64,000 bases of DNA from DATDAH01 sp963823495. Its GTDB lineage: Bacteria > Actinomycetota > Acidimicrobiia > Acidimicrobiales > DATDAH01. The notes beneath the pieces are model-generated. The model was not told the DNA's origin, did no database searches, and worked only from the letters and a program-made list of their open reading frames with translations. Below, in pieces: positions 24,496-33,024 of this stretch. The position numbers and the translations under genes are program-made. How positions within the stretch are numbered: position 1 is the stretch's first letter; every line of letters begins with the position of its first letter. Location of the stretch: contig CAWGLV010000001.1 in the NCBI GenBank assembly GCA_963823495.1, forward strand, positions 1,054,001 to 1,118,000, given 5' to 3'.

Positions 24496-25239
24496 TCAGC
24501 CCAGCTGCAGGTCGGCCACGACGGGCCAGTGGTCGCTGGGGAGGCGTCCGCCGGGGCGGGTCGTGTCGACGTGGGAGCCGGCGACGGTCCAGTGGGGCGA
24601 CACCAGGATGTGGTCGATCCGCCGACCGTCGGTCCGACCGGAGAAGGCGTGGTTGGTGCCGGGAGCGTCGTCGGCGACGGCGTTGCGCAGCCCACCGGCC
24701 ACGAGGGCAGCGACCACGGGGCTGTCGGGCACGGCGTTGAGGTCGCCGACGACCACGGTCGGACCGTCGTCCAGCCACCCGAGGAGCTGCTCGGCGGCGG
24801 CGACCCGATTGGCCTCGTGGTGCTCGTCGAGGTGGGTGCTGACGAACGTGAACGTCGGCCCGTGACCGGTCTGGCGGAGCCGGACGAGGGTGGCGATCCG
24901 GGGGAACGAGGCGTCGGGCAGGCGGGTGCCGGGGCGGTCGGGGTCGGCCCCGTACCAGCGGGTCCGGCTGCTGAGCAGGCTCAGATCGCCCCGCCGGAAG
25001 GCCACGCTGCACCGCTCACCGCATCGATGGGGTGAGCGGCCCCGCCCCGTGAGCCCGTAGCCAGGGAGGTGGGCCTGCAGGCTGCGGACCTGGAACCCGA
25101 AGGCCTCCTGTAGGCCGACGACATCCACATCGAGGCCCCGCAGGGCCGCCGCGGCCGCCCGCCGTCGGAACGGCCACGAGTTCAACCCGTCCCGGGCCAG
25201 CCCGTTGCGGACGTTGAACGTGCCGACCCGCACCTTCAC
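24496..25239 (-). CDS. Endonuclease/exonuclease/phosphatase family protein
   Basis: A 247-residue EEP-fold hydrolase. Metal and catalytic motifs appear in order: GTFNVRNG, VVGLQE, STHLDEHHEANR, VVGDLNAVPDS and the C-terminal RRIDHILVS and SDHWPV. No signal peptide, so probably cytoplasmic. EEP proteins include nucleases, sphingomyelinases and phosphoinositide phosphatases. Being upstream of the two PAP2 genes on the same strand hints at phosphodiester/lipid chemistry, but this is weak. ATG at 25239. Confidence 0.88.
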   Translation of the reverse strand: MKVRVGTFNVRNGLARDGLNSWPFRRRAAAAALRGLDVDVVGLQEAFGFQVRSLQAHLPGYGLTGRGRSPHRCGERCSVAFRRGDLSLLSSRTRWYGADPDRPGTRLPDASFPRIATLVRLRQTGHGPTFTFVSTHLDEHHEANRVAAAEQLLGWLDDGPTVVVGDLNAVPDSPVVAALVAGGLRNAVADDAPGTNHAFSGRTDGRRIDHILVSPHWTVAGSHVDTTRPGGRLPSDHWPVVADLQLG

Positions 25240-25261
25240 CCGCCCACCCCCCGCTCTGTCC

Positions 25262-25293
25262 CCGGATTCCCGTGCGCCGACGTCGGAATCCGG
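25262..25293 (-). terminator. Hairpin after PAP2/flippase operon
   Basis: CCGGATTCC (25262-25270) and GGAATCCGG (25285-25293) form a 9-bp perfect stem 26 nt past the last gene of the minus-strand operon. Confidence 0.45.
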
Positions 25294-25318
25294 TGCCGGG
25301 ACGCGGTCACCAGCGGCG

Positions 25319-25900
25319 TCACGTCGGCCTCAGGGCCAGCACGGCGACGTACCCGGCCAGCACGCCCAGGGCGGCGCCCCCCAGGACGTCGAGGCCCCAG
25401 TGGACCCCGAGGTAGACCCGGGCCACGGCGGTCAGCGTGGCGGCGGCGATGACCACGCCCCGCCCGCCCCGACCCTGGGCGATGGTCAACAGCAGGACGG
25501 TGGCCAGAGCGGTGGCGACCGTGGCGTGCCCGGAGGGCCAGGCCCAGCCGTCGACCACCTCACGGGGGATCCGCCCGAGGCCGGCCACGGTGGGCCGTGG
25601 CCGCTCCAGCAGCTCCTTCAGGGCCTTGGCCGCCAGCCAGGCACCGGAGCCGGCGAGGGCGGCCGCCCCCGCGGCCCGGTAGCGCCCGGCCACGACCAGC
25701 CCGGCGGCCACCAGCACGACGGCCACGAGGGTCCCGGTCTGCTGGATGAGGTCGAGAGGCGTCTCCAGCCAGTCCGGCAGGTCGTAGACCCACTGCCCGA
25801 TGCGGCGCTCGAACGGCCACGGCGTGCGGCCGTTGGCCAGCAGGCCGCCGCCGACCAGCGCCACCCCCGCGCCGAGCGCGACCCCCTTGTCCCTGGTCAC
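25319..25900 (-). CDS. PAP2-family phosphatase
   Basis: A 193-residue membrane phosphatase with the three PAP2 signatures: KELLERPRP, PSGHA and ARVYLGVHWGLDVLGG. Several TM helices. Substrates of the family are phosphatidic acid, undecaprenyl diphosphate or similar lipid phosphates. The GTG at 25900 is chosen because it lies 4 nt after the preceding PAP2 stop; a longer frame would overlap that gene. Third gene of a flippase-PAP2-PAP2 operon. Confidence 0.88.
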   Translation of the reverse strand: MTRDKGVALGAGVALVGGGLLANGRTPWPFERRIGQWVYDLPDWLETPLDLIQQTGTLVAVVLVAAGLVVAGRYRAAGAAALAGSGAWLAAKALKELLERPRPTVAGLGRIPREVVDGWAWPSGHATVATALATVLLLTIAQGRGGRGVVIAAATLTAVARVYLGVHWGLDVLGGAALGVLAGYVAVLALRPT

Positions 25901-25904
25901 CTCG

Positions 25905-26783
25905 TCAGGTCGGGGCCGCTTCGGCGGGTCGGTGTCGGATGCGGCGGAACACCTCGCGCAGCATCCAGGCGATGGCGAACCCACCGGCGAGGGCCACCGC
26001 CCCGCCGATGGCGTCGAGCCAGTAGTGGTTGGCGGTGACGATGATGGCGAAGAGGGTCATCCACGGGTAGACGACGAGGAGGGCCTTCGACCACCAGCGC
26101 CGCATGTGGGGATAGAGGACCAGGAACGTCCAGAGGGCCCAGGCGAAGTGCAGGCTGGGCATGGCCGCGTACTGGTTGGAGATCTGCTCCATGGCCCCAC
26201 TGTCGAAGGACCAGAGCCCGCCGTAGCTGGCGAGGGTGTCGACGAACCCGTAGCTGGCGCAGGCGCCGAACTGACCGCAGTCGTCCAGCAGGCGGGGGGG
26301 CATGAGGGGGAACGACGAGAAGCCGATGAGGGCCAGCAGGGTGGCGAAGATGATCGTGTTGCGCCACAGCGAGTACCGGGCCGGCTGCTTGCGGAACAGG
26401 TAGATCAGGGCGCCGCCGGTGACCCAGAAGTGCAGGGTGCCGTAGAAGACGTTCCAGAACTGCAGGAACAGGCGGTAGCCGAGGAAGGCGTCCTGGATGG
26501 ACTCCTCGACGTAGAGGCCGAGGGCCCGCTCGACATCGATGACCCACCGGGCGTTGTCGAAGGCGAGGTCGGGGCTGACGGTGGCGGAGCCGAAGTTGTT
26601 CCGGATCCCGCTGTAGACGAAGTACAGGGCGAGCAGGGCGAGGATCTCCACCCACCACCGCAGGCGGGTGTTGGTGACGTCGTCACGGGCACCGTGGGCC
26701 AGCTGCTCGGCGTCGTCGACGGCCTCGGCCGCGGTGAGGTCGATCCGCCGCTGGTTGCGGTCGACCATGCCGGGCTCGCTCAT
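25905..26783 (-). CDS. PAP2-superfamily membrane protein, inositol-phosphoceramide-synthase-like
   Basis: A 292-residue polytopic protein with a polar N-terminal tail. The later PAP2 motifs are clear (AAMPSLHFAWALW and ANHYWLDAIGG); the first is weak. Such AUR1/phosphotransfer-type PAP2 proteins move phospho-headgroups between lipids in actinobacteria. Its ATG overlaps the stop of the flippase-like gene (ATGA), and the next PAP2 gene follows after 4 nt, so the three are one translationally coupled operon. Confidence 0.85.
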   Translation of the reverse strand: MSEPGMVDRNQRRIDLTAAEAVDDAEQLAHGARDDVTNTRLRWWVEILALLALYFVYSGIRNNFGSATVSPDLAFDNARWVIDVERALGLYVEESIQDAFLGYRLFLQFWNVFYGTLHFWVTGGALIYLFRKQPARYSLWRNTIIFATLLALIGFSSFPLMPPRLLDDCGQFGACASYGFVDTLASYGGLWSFDSGAMEQISNQYAAMPSLHFAWALWTFLVLYPHMRRWWSKALLVVYPWMTLFAIIVTANHYWLDAIGGAVALAGGFAIAWMLREVFRRIRHRPAEAAPT

Positions 26784-27796
26784 GCCGCCGAGACCGCCTG
26801 GGGCTCCGGGCCCGGGTCGATGTCCGGGTCGGCGCCGGGTCGGTGGCGTCGGGAGCCGCCGAAGGCGAACGCCGGGGCGCCGACCAGGCTGGCGGTGAGG
26901 TTCAGCAGGTAGAGGGCCAGGCCCAGGGCGATGGCCTGGGTGTTGTCGACGCCGAGGGGGTGGAGGAACAGCACCAGGGCGGTCTCCCGGACGCCGAGGC
27001 CCGAGATGCCGATGGGGAGGACCTGCACCATCAGGACCACGGGGATGAAGGCCATCATCGCGGTGATGCCCGCCTCGTCGATCCCCACGACCCGGGCGGC
27101 GCAGAACGCCGCCAGCACCAGCGTGCCCTGGAAGGCGAAGGCGGCGACGAGGAGCCTTCGGGTGTCGGCGGGGTGCCGGCGCAGGTTGGTGACCCCGAGG
27201 TGTACCGAGCCGAGGAACTGCAGCCAGTTCTCGTGCTCCTTGAAGCGGCCGAGGATCTTCCGGTGGGAGGCCAGGTAGAGCACGCCGATCAGACCGAAGA
27301 GGGCCAGGGTGTTGATGACCAGGGCGGCGGCGGCGGCGCCGTGGTCGGGCAGCAGGCCGCGGTTCACGACGAGGCCGACGATCGAGATGAGCGGCAGGAC
27401 CAGCCAGCCGGTCAGGCGCTCGATGACCACTGAGGCCACCGACTCCGACCGATGGCCGCCGAGGTCCCGGGAGACCCGGGCGATGCGCAGGACGTCACCA
27501 CCGATGGTGGTGGGCAGCACGTTGCTGACGAACTGGCCGGCGAAGTAGTGGGACACGAGGCGACGGAGGGGCACCCGCAGGTCGAGGGCGTGCAGCACCT
27601 GGCCCCAGCGGACCGCGGACAGCACGATGCTGGCCATGGTCAGGCCGATGGCCAGCAGGGCCCACAGGGCGGACCCGGCCGAGAGGTCGGGGACGAGCTC
27701 GCTGGCCTTGAAGTCGGGGACGCGCCAGAGGAGCACGGCGAGCATGGCTGCGCTCAACACGATCCTCACGACGAGGACGATCCACCTGTTCTTCAA
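26780..27796 (-). CDS. Lysylphosphatidylglycerol-synthase/flippase-like transmembrane protein
   Basis: A 338-residue protein of the MprF/AglD-type transmembrane domain family (UPF0104), with eight or so TM helices. Typical stretches are SNVLPTTIGGDVLRIARVS, IERLTGW and PIGISGLGVRETALVLFL. There is no cytosolic aminoacyltransferase domain, so it is the flippase-like half only and probably moves or binds a lipid-linked substrate. First gene of the operon with two PAP2 proteins, suggesting a shared role in membrane or glycolipid assembly. ATG at 27796. Confidence 0.85.
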   Translation of the reverse strand: MKNRWIVLVVRIVLSAAMLAVLLWRVPDFKASELVPDLSAGSALWALLAIGLTMASIVLSAVRWGQVLHALDLRVPLRRLVSHYFAGQFVSNVLPTTIGGDVLRIARVSRDLGGHRSESVASVVIERLTGWLVLPLISIVGLVVNRGLLPDHGAAAAALVINTLALFGLIGVLYLASHRKILGRFKEHENWLQFLGSVHLGVTNLRRHPADTRRLLVAAFAFQGTLVLAAFCAARVVGIDEAGITAMMAFIPVVLMVQVLPIGISGLGVRETALVLFLHPLGVDNTQAIALGLALYLLNLTASLVGAPAFAFGGSRRHRPGADPDIDPGPEPQAVSAA

Positions 27797-27950
27797 ACGG
27801 TCTCCACCTGCCCGGAAGAGGCCAGCTTATGGTCGTGATACGGGTCGTTCGACGGCGCTCGGGTGGCGGTCCGGCCCGTCGCGGGTCCGACGCGGCCCGG
27901 GGCTGACCGGGCTCGACCCGGCCCGTCGGTCGGGTGCCTAGGGTTCTGGC

Positions 27951-29567
27951 ATGACCATGACCGGCCACGGCGGCGAGCTGGCTCTCGCCGCGCTCACCCC
28001 GTTCGGCGTCCAGGAGCTGTTCACGCTCTCGGGCGGCCACATCTTCCCGCTGTATGACGCCGCGTTGAAACAGGACGTGCGCATCGTCGACGTCCGCCAC
28101 GAGCAGACCGCCACCTTCGCCGCCGAGGGCATGGCCAAGCTGACCCGCCGCCCGGGCGTGGCCGTGCTCACGGCCGGCCCGGGGGTCACCAACGGGATCT
28201 CGGCGGTCACCACGGCCCACTTCAACGGCTCCCCCCTCGTGGTCCTGGGCGGCCGGGCCCCGCAGGCCCGCTGGGGGGCGGGGAGCCTGCAGGAGTTCGA
28301 CCACGTGCCCGTCCTGGCGCCCATCACCAAGGACGCCCGGACGATCAAGGACGTGAACCGGATCGGCCACGAGGTCCATGCGCTGGCCCGCGTCGCCCTG
28401 ACGCCACATCGCGGCCCGGTGTTCGCCGATCTGCCGCTGGACGTGGTCTTCGCCGACGGCGAGGCCGACGAGCACGAGCTGGGTCACACCCAGGTTCGTG
28501 AGCCGATGCTCGAGGACATGGCCCAGGCCGCCCGCCTGATCGCCAAGGCCCAGCGCCCGGCGATCATCGCCGGGACCGACGTCTACTGGGACGGGGCCTG
28601 GGACGACCTGCGGGCGGCGGCCGAGCACCTGCGGGTGCCGACCTTCGTCAACGGATTGGGTCGGGGCTGCCTGCCCGCCGATCACGAACTCGCCTTCAGC
28701 CGGACCCGGAGCCTGCTGAAGACCGAGGCCGACCTGGTCGTGGTGATCGGCACGCCGCTGGACTTCCGTCTGTCGTTCGGTCGCTTCGGCGACGCCAAGG
28801 TCATCCACGTGGTCGACTCCGCCGAGCAGCAGGCCGGCCACGCCGAGGTGGAGCTGTCCCTGGTCGGCCCCATCGATGCGGCCCTGGCCTCGTGGGCGGA
28901 CCACACCGGTCCCCGAACCGACCACCAGCCGTGGATCGAGCGCCTACGGGACCTCGAGTCGGCCGCGGCCGCCTCGGAGGCGCCGGGCCTCGAGGCCGAT
29001 TCGACCCCGATCAAGCCGTCCCGCATCTACGGCGAGGTGCGCAGGCGACTGGACCGGGACGCCGTGGTGGTCAACGACGGCGGGGACTTCGTGTCGTACT
29101 CGGGCAAGTACATCGACTCCTATGAGCCCGGCTGCTGGCTGGACCCTGGCCCCTACGGCTGCCTCGGCACCGGCATGGGCTACGCCACCGCCGCCCGCAT
29201 CGCCCGCCCCGACAAACAGGTCGTGGTCATGATGGGCGACGGCGCCGCCGGGTTCAGCCTGATGGACATCGACACCCTCGTCCGCCACCGGCTGCCCGTG
29301 GTCATCGTCGTCGGCAACAACGGCATCTGGGGCCTCGAGAAGCACCCGATGCAGGCCATCTACGGCTACGACGTCGCCGCCGAGCTCACCCCCGGCACGA
29401 GGTACGACGAGGTGGTCAACGCCCTGGGCGGCGCCGGCGAGATCGTCGACACCCCGGAGGACATCGGGCCGGCCTTGGACCGGGCCTTCGCGAGCGGGGT
29501 GCCGTATCTGGTCAACGTCCTGACCGACCCCGAGGACATCTACCCGAGGCAGTCCAACCTGGGTTGA
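27951..29567 (+). CDS. Thiamine-diphosphate enzyme, acetolactate-synthase (IlvB)-like
   Basis: A 538-residue three-domain ThDP enzyme: N-terminal pyrimidine domain with the catalytic glutamate in VRHEQTATFAAEG, a central domain, and the diphosphate domain with GDGAAGFSLMDIDT then NN. It is shorter than catabolic or biosynthetic acetolactate synthases and resembles the IlvX/IlvG-like or 2-hydroxyacyl-CoA-lyase-like group. No ilvN regulatory subunit or ilvC lies nearby, so a role outside branched-chain amino acid synthesis is likely. Two ATGs (27951, 27957) follow TAGGGT closely, suggesting a leaderless mRNA. Confidence 0.85.
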   Translation: MTMTGHGGELALAALTPFGVQELFTLSGGHIFPLYDAALKQDVRIVDVRHEQTATFAAEGMAKLTRRPGVAVLTAGPGVTNGISAVTTAHFNGSPLVVLGGRAPQARWGAGSLQEFDHVPVLAPITKDARTIKDVNRIGHEVHALARVALTPHRGPVFADLPLDVVFADGEADEHELGHTQVREPMLEDMAQAARLIAKAQRPAIIAGTDVYWDGAWDDLRAAAEHLRVPTFVNGLGRGCLPADHELAFSRTRSLLKTEADLVVVIGTPLDFRLSFGRFGDAKVIHVVDSAEQQAGHAEVELSLVGPIDAALASWADHTGPRTDHQPWIERLRDLESAAAASEAPGLEADSTPIKPSRIYGEVRRRLDRDAVVVNDGGDFVSYSGKYIDSYEPGCWLDPGPYGCLGTGMGYATAARIARPDKQVVVMMGDGAAGFSLMDIDTLVRHRLPVVIVVGNNGIWGLEKHPMQAIYGYDVAAELTPGTRYDEVVNALGGAGEIVDTPEDIGPALDRAFASGVPYLVNVLTDPEDIYPRQSNLG

Positions 29568-29615
29568 CCGACGGTCGGGTGGGGCGTCACCCGCCGGGTC
29601 ACGAGCCCGGTGCTG

Positions 29616-29993
29616 TCAACGAAGCTTCTCGAGGAAGCGCTCGGTGTCGACCACGACGCGCGTCACCCGTCCAACGGCCACGAGCCCGCGGTCGTCGTTG
29701 ACGGACACCGTGAAGGTCAGGCGCCGGCCCTGGACGGCCTCCAGCGTGGCTTCGGCGGTCACCCGCCGACCCACGGGGGTGGGGGCCAGGTGGTCGATCT
29801 GGACGCGCTGGCCCACCGTCGTGGCGCCCTCGTCGAGGCGGCCATCCAGCGCCAGGACGCAGGCTTCCTCGCTCAGGGCGATCACCCGGGGTGTGGCCAG
29901 CACCGGCACCGAACCTGAGCGCAGGGCGATGGCGGTGTCGGCGTCGCCGACCTGCAGGTCGACCGACGCCGACGAACCGGGTTCCAGGGGCAC
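29616..29993 (-). CDS. Hotdog thioesterase, fluoroacetyl-CoA-thioesterase (FlK)-like
   Basis: A 125-residue single hotdog domain: SVPVLATPRVIALSEEAC, TTVGQRVQIDHLAPTPVG (with the conserved His) and VGRVTRVVVDTERF match FlK-type thioesterases. These hydrolyse acyl-CoA thioesters; few relatives act on fluoroacetyl-CoA itself. GTG at 29993, with AGGG about 8 nt upstream, gives the family length. It is divergent from tldD. Confidence 0.82.
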   Translation of the reverse strand: MPLEPGSSASVDLQVGDADTAIALRSGSVPVLATPRVIALSEEACVLALDGRLDEGATTVGQRVQIDHLAPTPVGRRVTAEATLEAVQGRRLTFTVSVNDDRGLVAVGRVTRVVVDTERFLEKLR

Positions 29994-30084
29994 CGTCGGT
30001 ACCCTACGAGCACCACTCTCCGTGGGGCCAGCCCCGGCCGGTGCGGGGGGTGCCCGGTAGCCCCCGAACCCCTTGGAGCGTGCG

Positions 30085-31485
30085 GTGTCCCTGGTCCCCG
30101 ACGACGTGATGGAACGGGTGCTCGGCACCGCCCTGCAGACGGGCGGTGACTTCGCCGAGGTGTTCGCCGAGGACCGTCAGGCGGGCTCGGCCACCCTGGA
30201 CGACGGCAAGGTCGAGGAGCTCAGCTCCAGCCGTGACCGGGGCGCCGGCATCCGGGTCGTCACCGGCGAGACCACCGGCTTCGCCCACACCGCCGACCTC
30301 ACCGAGGCGGGCCTGCTCGCCGCTGCCGAAGCGGCGGCCGCCGCCGCTCGGGGCGGTTCCGGCGGCGTCACCACCGTCGACCTCAGCCGCCGGGACGTCG
30401 CCCACCCCAGCACCGTCACCGTCGCCCCCTTCGACGTCGGCAAGGGCACCAAGGTCGAGTTGCTGGCCACCGCCGACGGCGCCGCCCGCGAGACCGGGGC
30501 CGCCATCAGCCAGGTCATGGCCCGTTACGCCGACAGCCGTCGGCGCATCCAGATCGCCAACTCCGACGGCCTTCTCACCGGCGACGACCAGACCCGCACC
30601 CTCTTCTCGGTCTCCTGCGTGGCCACCGGTGACGCCGGCATGCAGACGGGCCGGGAGTCCATCGGCCACACCATCGGCTTCGAGCTCTTCGACCGCTACG
30701 ACGTGGCCGACCTCGCCCGCCGGGCCGCCGGTCGGGCCCTCACCAAGCTCAACGCCCGTCCTGCCCCCAGCGGCACCGTCCCCGTCGTCATCGGCAAGGG
30801 CGGTGGCGGGGTGCTGTTCCACGAAGCGTGCGGACACGGCCTCGAGGCCGACCTGGTCAACAAGAGCGCCTCGGCCTTCCGGGGCAAGGTCGGCGAGCTG
30901 GTGGCCAGCCCCCTCATCACGCTGGTCGACGACGGCACCGTCACCGACGAGTGGGGCTGCTTCGCCGTCGACGACGAGGGCCGCCCCGCCCAGCGCAACA
31001 CGCTGATCGAGGACGGGATCCTCACCGACTACATGTGGGACTTCCTGCGGGCCCGCAAGGAGGGCCGGGAGTCCTCGGGCAACGGCCGGCGCCAGAGCTA
31101 CCGCCACCTGCCCATGGTCCGCATGACCAACACCTTCATCCTCAACGGCGAGGACGACCCCGACGACATCGTCGCCTCCACCGAGAGCGGGGTCTACGTC
31201 GCCCAGCTCGGCGGTGGCCAGGTCAACACCGCCACCGGCGACTTCGTCTTCGGCATGACCGAGGCCTATCTCATCGAGAACGGCGAGATCACCGAGCCGC
31301 TCCGGGAGGGCAACCTCATCGGCAACGGCCCCGAGACCCTCCAGCGAATCGACGCCCTGGGCAACGACTTCGAGTTCGGCCCGCCCGGCACCTGCGGCAA
31401 GGACGGCCAGGGCGTCCCCGTCGGCGACGGCGTCCCCACCCTGCGGGTGTCAGCCCTCACGGTCGGCGGCACCGCGGCCGCGTGA
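30085..31485 (+). CDS. tldD: TldD-family zinc metalloprotease
   Basis: A 466-residue TldD protein. The HExxxH zinc motif is HEACGH at 246-251, and the third ligand is C437 in PGTCGKDGQG. TldD forms a heterodimer with TldE in which TldD is catalytic; the complex trims unfolded peptides, degrades antitoxins and matures some modified peptides. GTG at 30085 has TTGGAG 6 nt upstream; TTG 30073 is an alternative. It is followed by two TldE-like genes. An 18-bp hairpin separates it from the first. Confidence 0.94.
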   Translation: MSLVPDDVMERVLGTALQTGGDFAEVFAEDRQAGSATLDDGKVEELSSSRDRGAGIRVVTGETTGFAHTADLTEAGLLAAAEAAAAAARGGSGGVTTVDLSRRDVAHPSTVTVAPFDVGKGTKVELLATADGAARETGAAISQVMARYADSRRRIQIANSDGLLTGDDQTRTLFSVSCVATGDAGMQTGRESIGHTIGFELFDRYDVADLARRAAGRALTKLNARPAPSGTVPVVIGKGGGGVLFHEACGHGLEADLVNKSASAFRGKVGELVASPLITLVDDGTVTDEWGCFAVDDEGRPAQRNTLIEDGILTDYMWDFLRARKEGRESSGNGRRQSYRHLPMVRMTNTFILNGEDDPDDIVASTESGVYVAQLGGGQVNTATGDFVFGMTEAYLIENGEITEPLREGNLIGNGPETLQRIDALGNDFEFGPPGTCGKDGQGVPVGDGVPTLRVSALTVGGTAAA

Positions 31486-31504
31486 GGGTGCCGCTGACCG
31501 CATT

Positions 31505-31543
31505 GGAGGCAATAGGGGGCGGTTTCCGCCCCTTATTGCCTCC
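31505..31543 (+). terminator. 18-bp hairpin between tldD and first tldE
   Basis: GGAGGCAATAGGGGGCGG (31505-31522), loop TTT, and a right arm (31526-31543) complementary at all but one wobble position. It begins 19 nt after the tldD stop and ends about 40 nt before the tldE ATG, so it could attenuate transcription between subunits. Confidence 0.55.
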
Positions 31544-31582
31544 GATGAACTCCACGGGCCGTCGACGGGGCGGGCGGGGTTG

Positions 31583-32926
31583 ATGCAGGACGAGCTCTAC
31601 GCCATCGCCGACCGCCTCGTCGCCCGGGCCCAGCCCGGCGAGCAGGTCGAGGTCGTCGTCGCCCACTCCAAGGACACCGAGGTCCGCGTCTACGAGGGCG
31701 AGATCGAGTCGCTCTCGGTCGCCGAGTCCCAGGGCGTCGGCGTCCGGGTCGTGGCCGACCAGCGGCAGGGGTTCGCCTCCGCCGGGACCTTCGACGCCGA
31801 GGCCCTCGACGAGATGTTGGACGAGGCGCGGGACAACGCCCGTTTCGCCGAGCCCGACGAGCACCTCGGCCTGCCCGAGCCCGACGGGGTCCCGGCTGCC
31901 GACCTGGACCTCTGGTCCGACGACCTCGCCGCCACCGACACCGAGGCCAAGATCGACCTGGCCCTCGCCCTCGAGCGGGCGACCAAGGCCGGCGACGCCC
32001 GCATCATCGGCCTCGAGTCCGCCGAGTACGCCGACTCCATGAGTACCTCGGTGGTCGTGTCCTCGACCGGCATCCGCTCCGGCGGCTCCGAGACCGTGGC
32101 CGACCTCGTGGCCTACGCGCTGGCCGAGGAGAACGGGGAGACCCAGACCGGCTTCGGCTTCTCGGTCGGCCGCTCGCCCCAGGACCTCGACGTGGACGAG
32201 GCCGCCGCCGACGCCGTCTACCGGGCCACCCGGCTGCTGGGCGCGACCAAGCCGCCGTCCCAGCGCGTGACCGTCGTCCTCGACCCCTTCGTCACGGCCC
32301 AGTTCCTGGCCATCGTCGGCTCGACCCTCTCCGGCGACGCCGTGCTCAAGGGACGCTCACCCTTCGGTGACCGGGTCGACGAGGTCATCGCGGCCCCTTC
32401 GGTCACCTTCGTCGACGACCCCACCGACGTCCGGGCCTTCACCGCCGGGACCAACGACGGCGAGGGCCTGGCCACCCGCCGCAACGTCCTCATCGACAAC
32501 GGCCGGCTCACCGGCTTCGTCCACGACGCCTACAGCGGTCGCCGCTCCGGCGTGACCTCGACCGGCTCGGCCGTGCGCTCGTCCCGCTCCACGCCCATGG
32601 CCGGCTGCCAGGCCATCTCCCTCCTGCCCGGTGACCGCTCGCCCGCCGAGCTGCTGGGCCAGGTGGGCGACGGGCTGCTGGTGGCCGACGTGGCCGGGCT
32701 GCACTCGGGTGTGAACCCGGTCAGCGGCGACTTCTCGACCGGGGCCGACGGACTCTGGATCAAGGGCGGCGAGCTGTCCGACCCGGTCCGCGAGTTCACC
32801 ATCGCCTCCACCCTCCAGCGCATGCTGCAGGACGTGGTCGCCGTCGGCGCCGACCTGACCTGGCTGCCCATGTCCGCCGCCGGCGTCACCCTCGTCATCG
32901 CCGACGTCTCCGTCTCCGGCGTCTGA
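31583..32926 (+). CDS. tldE: TldE/PmbA-family protein, paralogue 1
   Basis: A 447-residue TldE-like subunit. It shares the TldD/PmbA fold (VRVYEGEIESLSVAES, GVRVVADQRQGFASAGTF, LHSGVNPVSGDFSTGADG) but lacks the HExxxH zinc motif, as expected for the non-catalytic partner. ATG at 31583 is preferred to the TTG immediately before it. The following gene encodes a second copy with the same domain order, so this genome appears able to build two alternative TldD-TldE complexes. Confidence 0.93.
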   Translation: MQDELYAIADRLVARAQPGEQVEVVVAHSKDTEVRVYEGEIESLSVAESQGVGVRVVADQRQGFASAGTFDAEALDEMLDEARDNARFAEPDEHLGLPEPDGVPAADLDLWSDDLAATDTEAKIDLALALERATKAGDARIIGLESAEYADSMSTSVVVSSTGIRSGGSETVADLVAYALAEENGETQTGFGFSVGRSPQDLDVDEAAADAVYRATRLLGATKPPSQRVTVVLDPFVTAQFLAIVGSTLSGDAVLKGRSPFGDRVDEVIAAPSVTFVDDPTDVRAFTAGTNDGEGLATRRNVLIDNGRLTGFVHDAYSGRRSGVTSTGSAVRSSRSTPMAGCQAISLLPGDRSPAELLGQVGDGLLVADVAGLHSGVNPVSGDFSTGADGLWIKGGELSDPVREFTIASTLQRMLQDVVAVGADLTWLPMSAAGVTLVIADVSVSGV

Positions 32927-32949
32927 CGCCCCGGCATCCGCGATCTCGC

Positions 32950-32984
32950 GGGAGTTGGTCACTCATGGCGTGACCAACTCACGC
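32950..32984. repeat. GCGTGAGTTGGTCACGC palindrome, copy 3 (opposite orientation)
   Basis: GGGAGTTGGTCA on the left and GCGTGACCAACTCACGC (32968-32984) on the right, followed by AATTTCGGGTGGGG, the reverse complement of the CCCC..CGAAATT flank seen in copies 1 and 2. It lies between the two tldE genes. Confidence 0.72.
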
Positions 32985-33024
32985 AATTTCGGGTGGGGTG
33001 GGGCGGCGACTCCATACTGAGCCG

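Noticed and set aside
30073..30084. TTG at 30073 as tldD start
   Set aside because: TTGGAG reads better as the Shine-Dalgarno of the GTG at 30085, which gives the family N-terminus.
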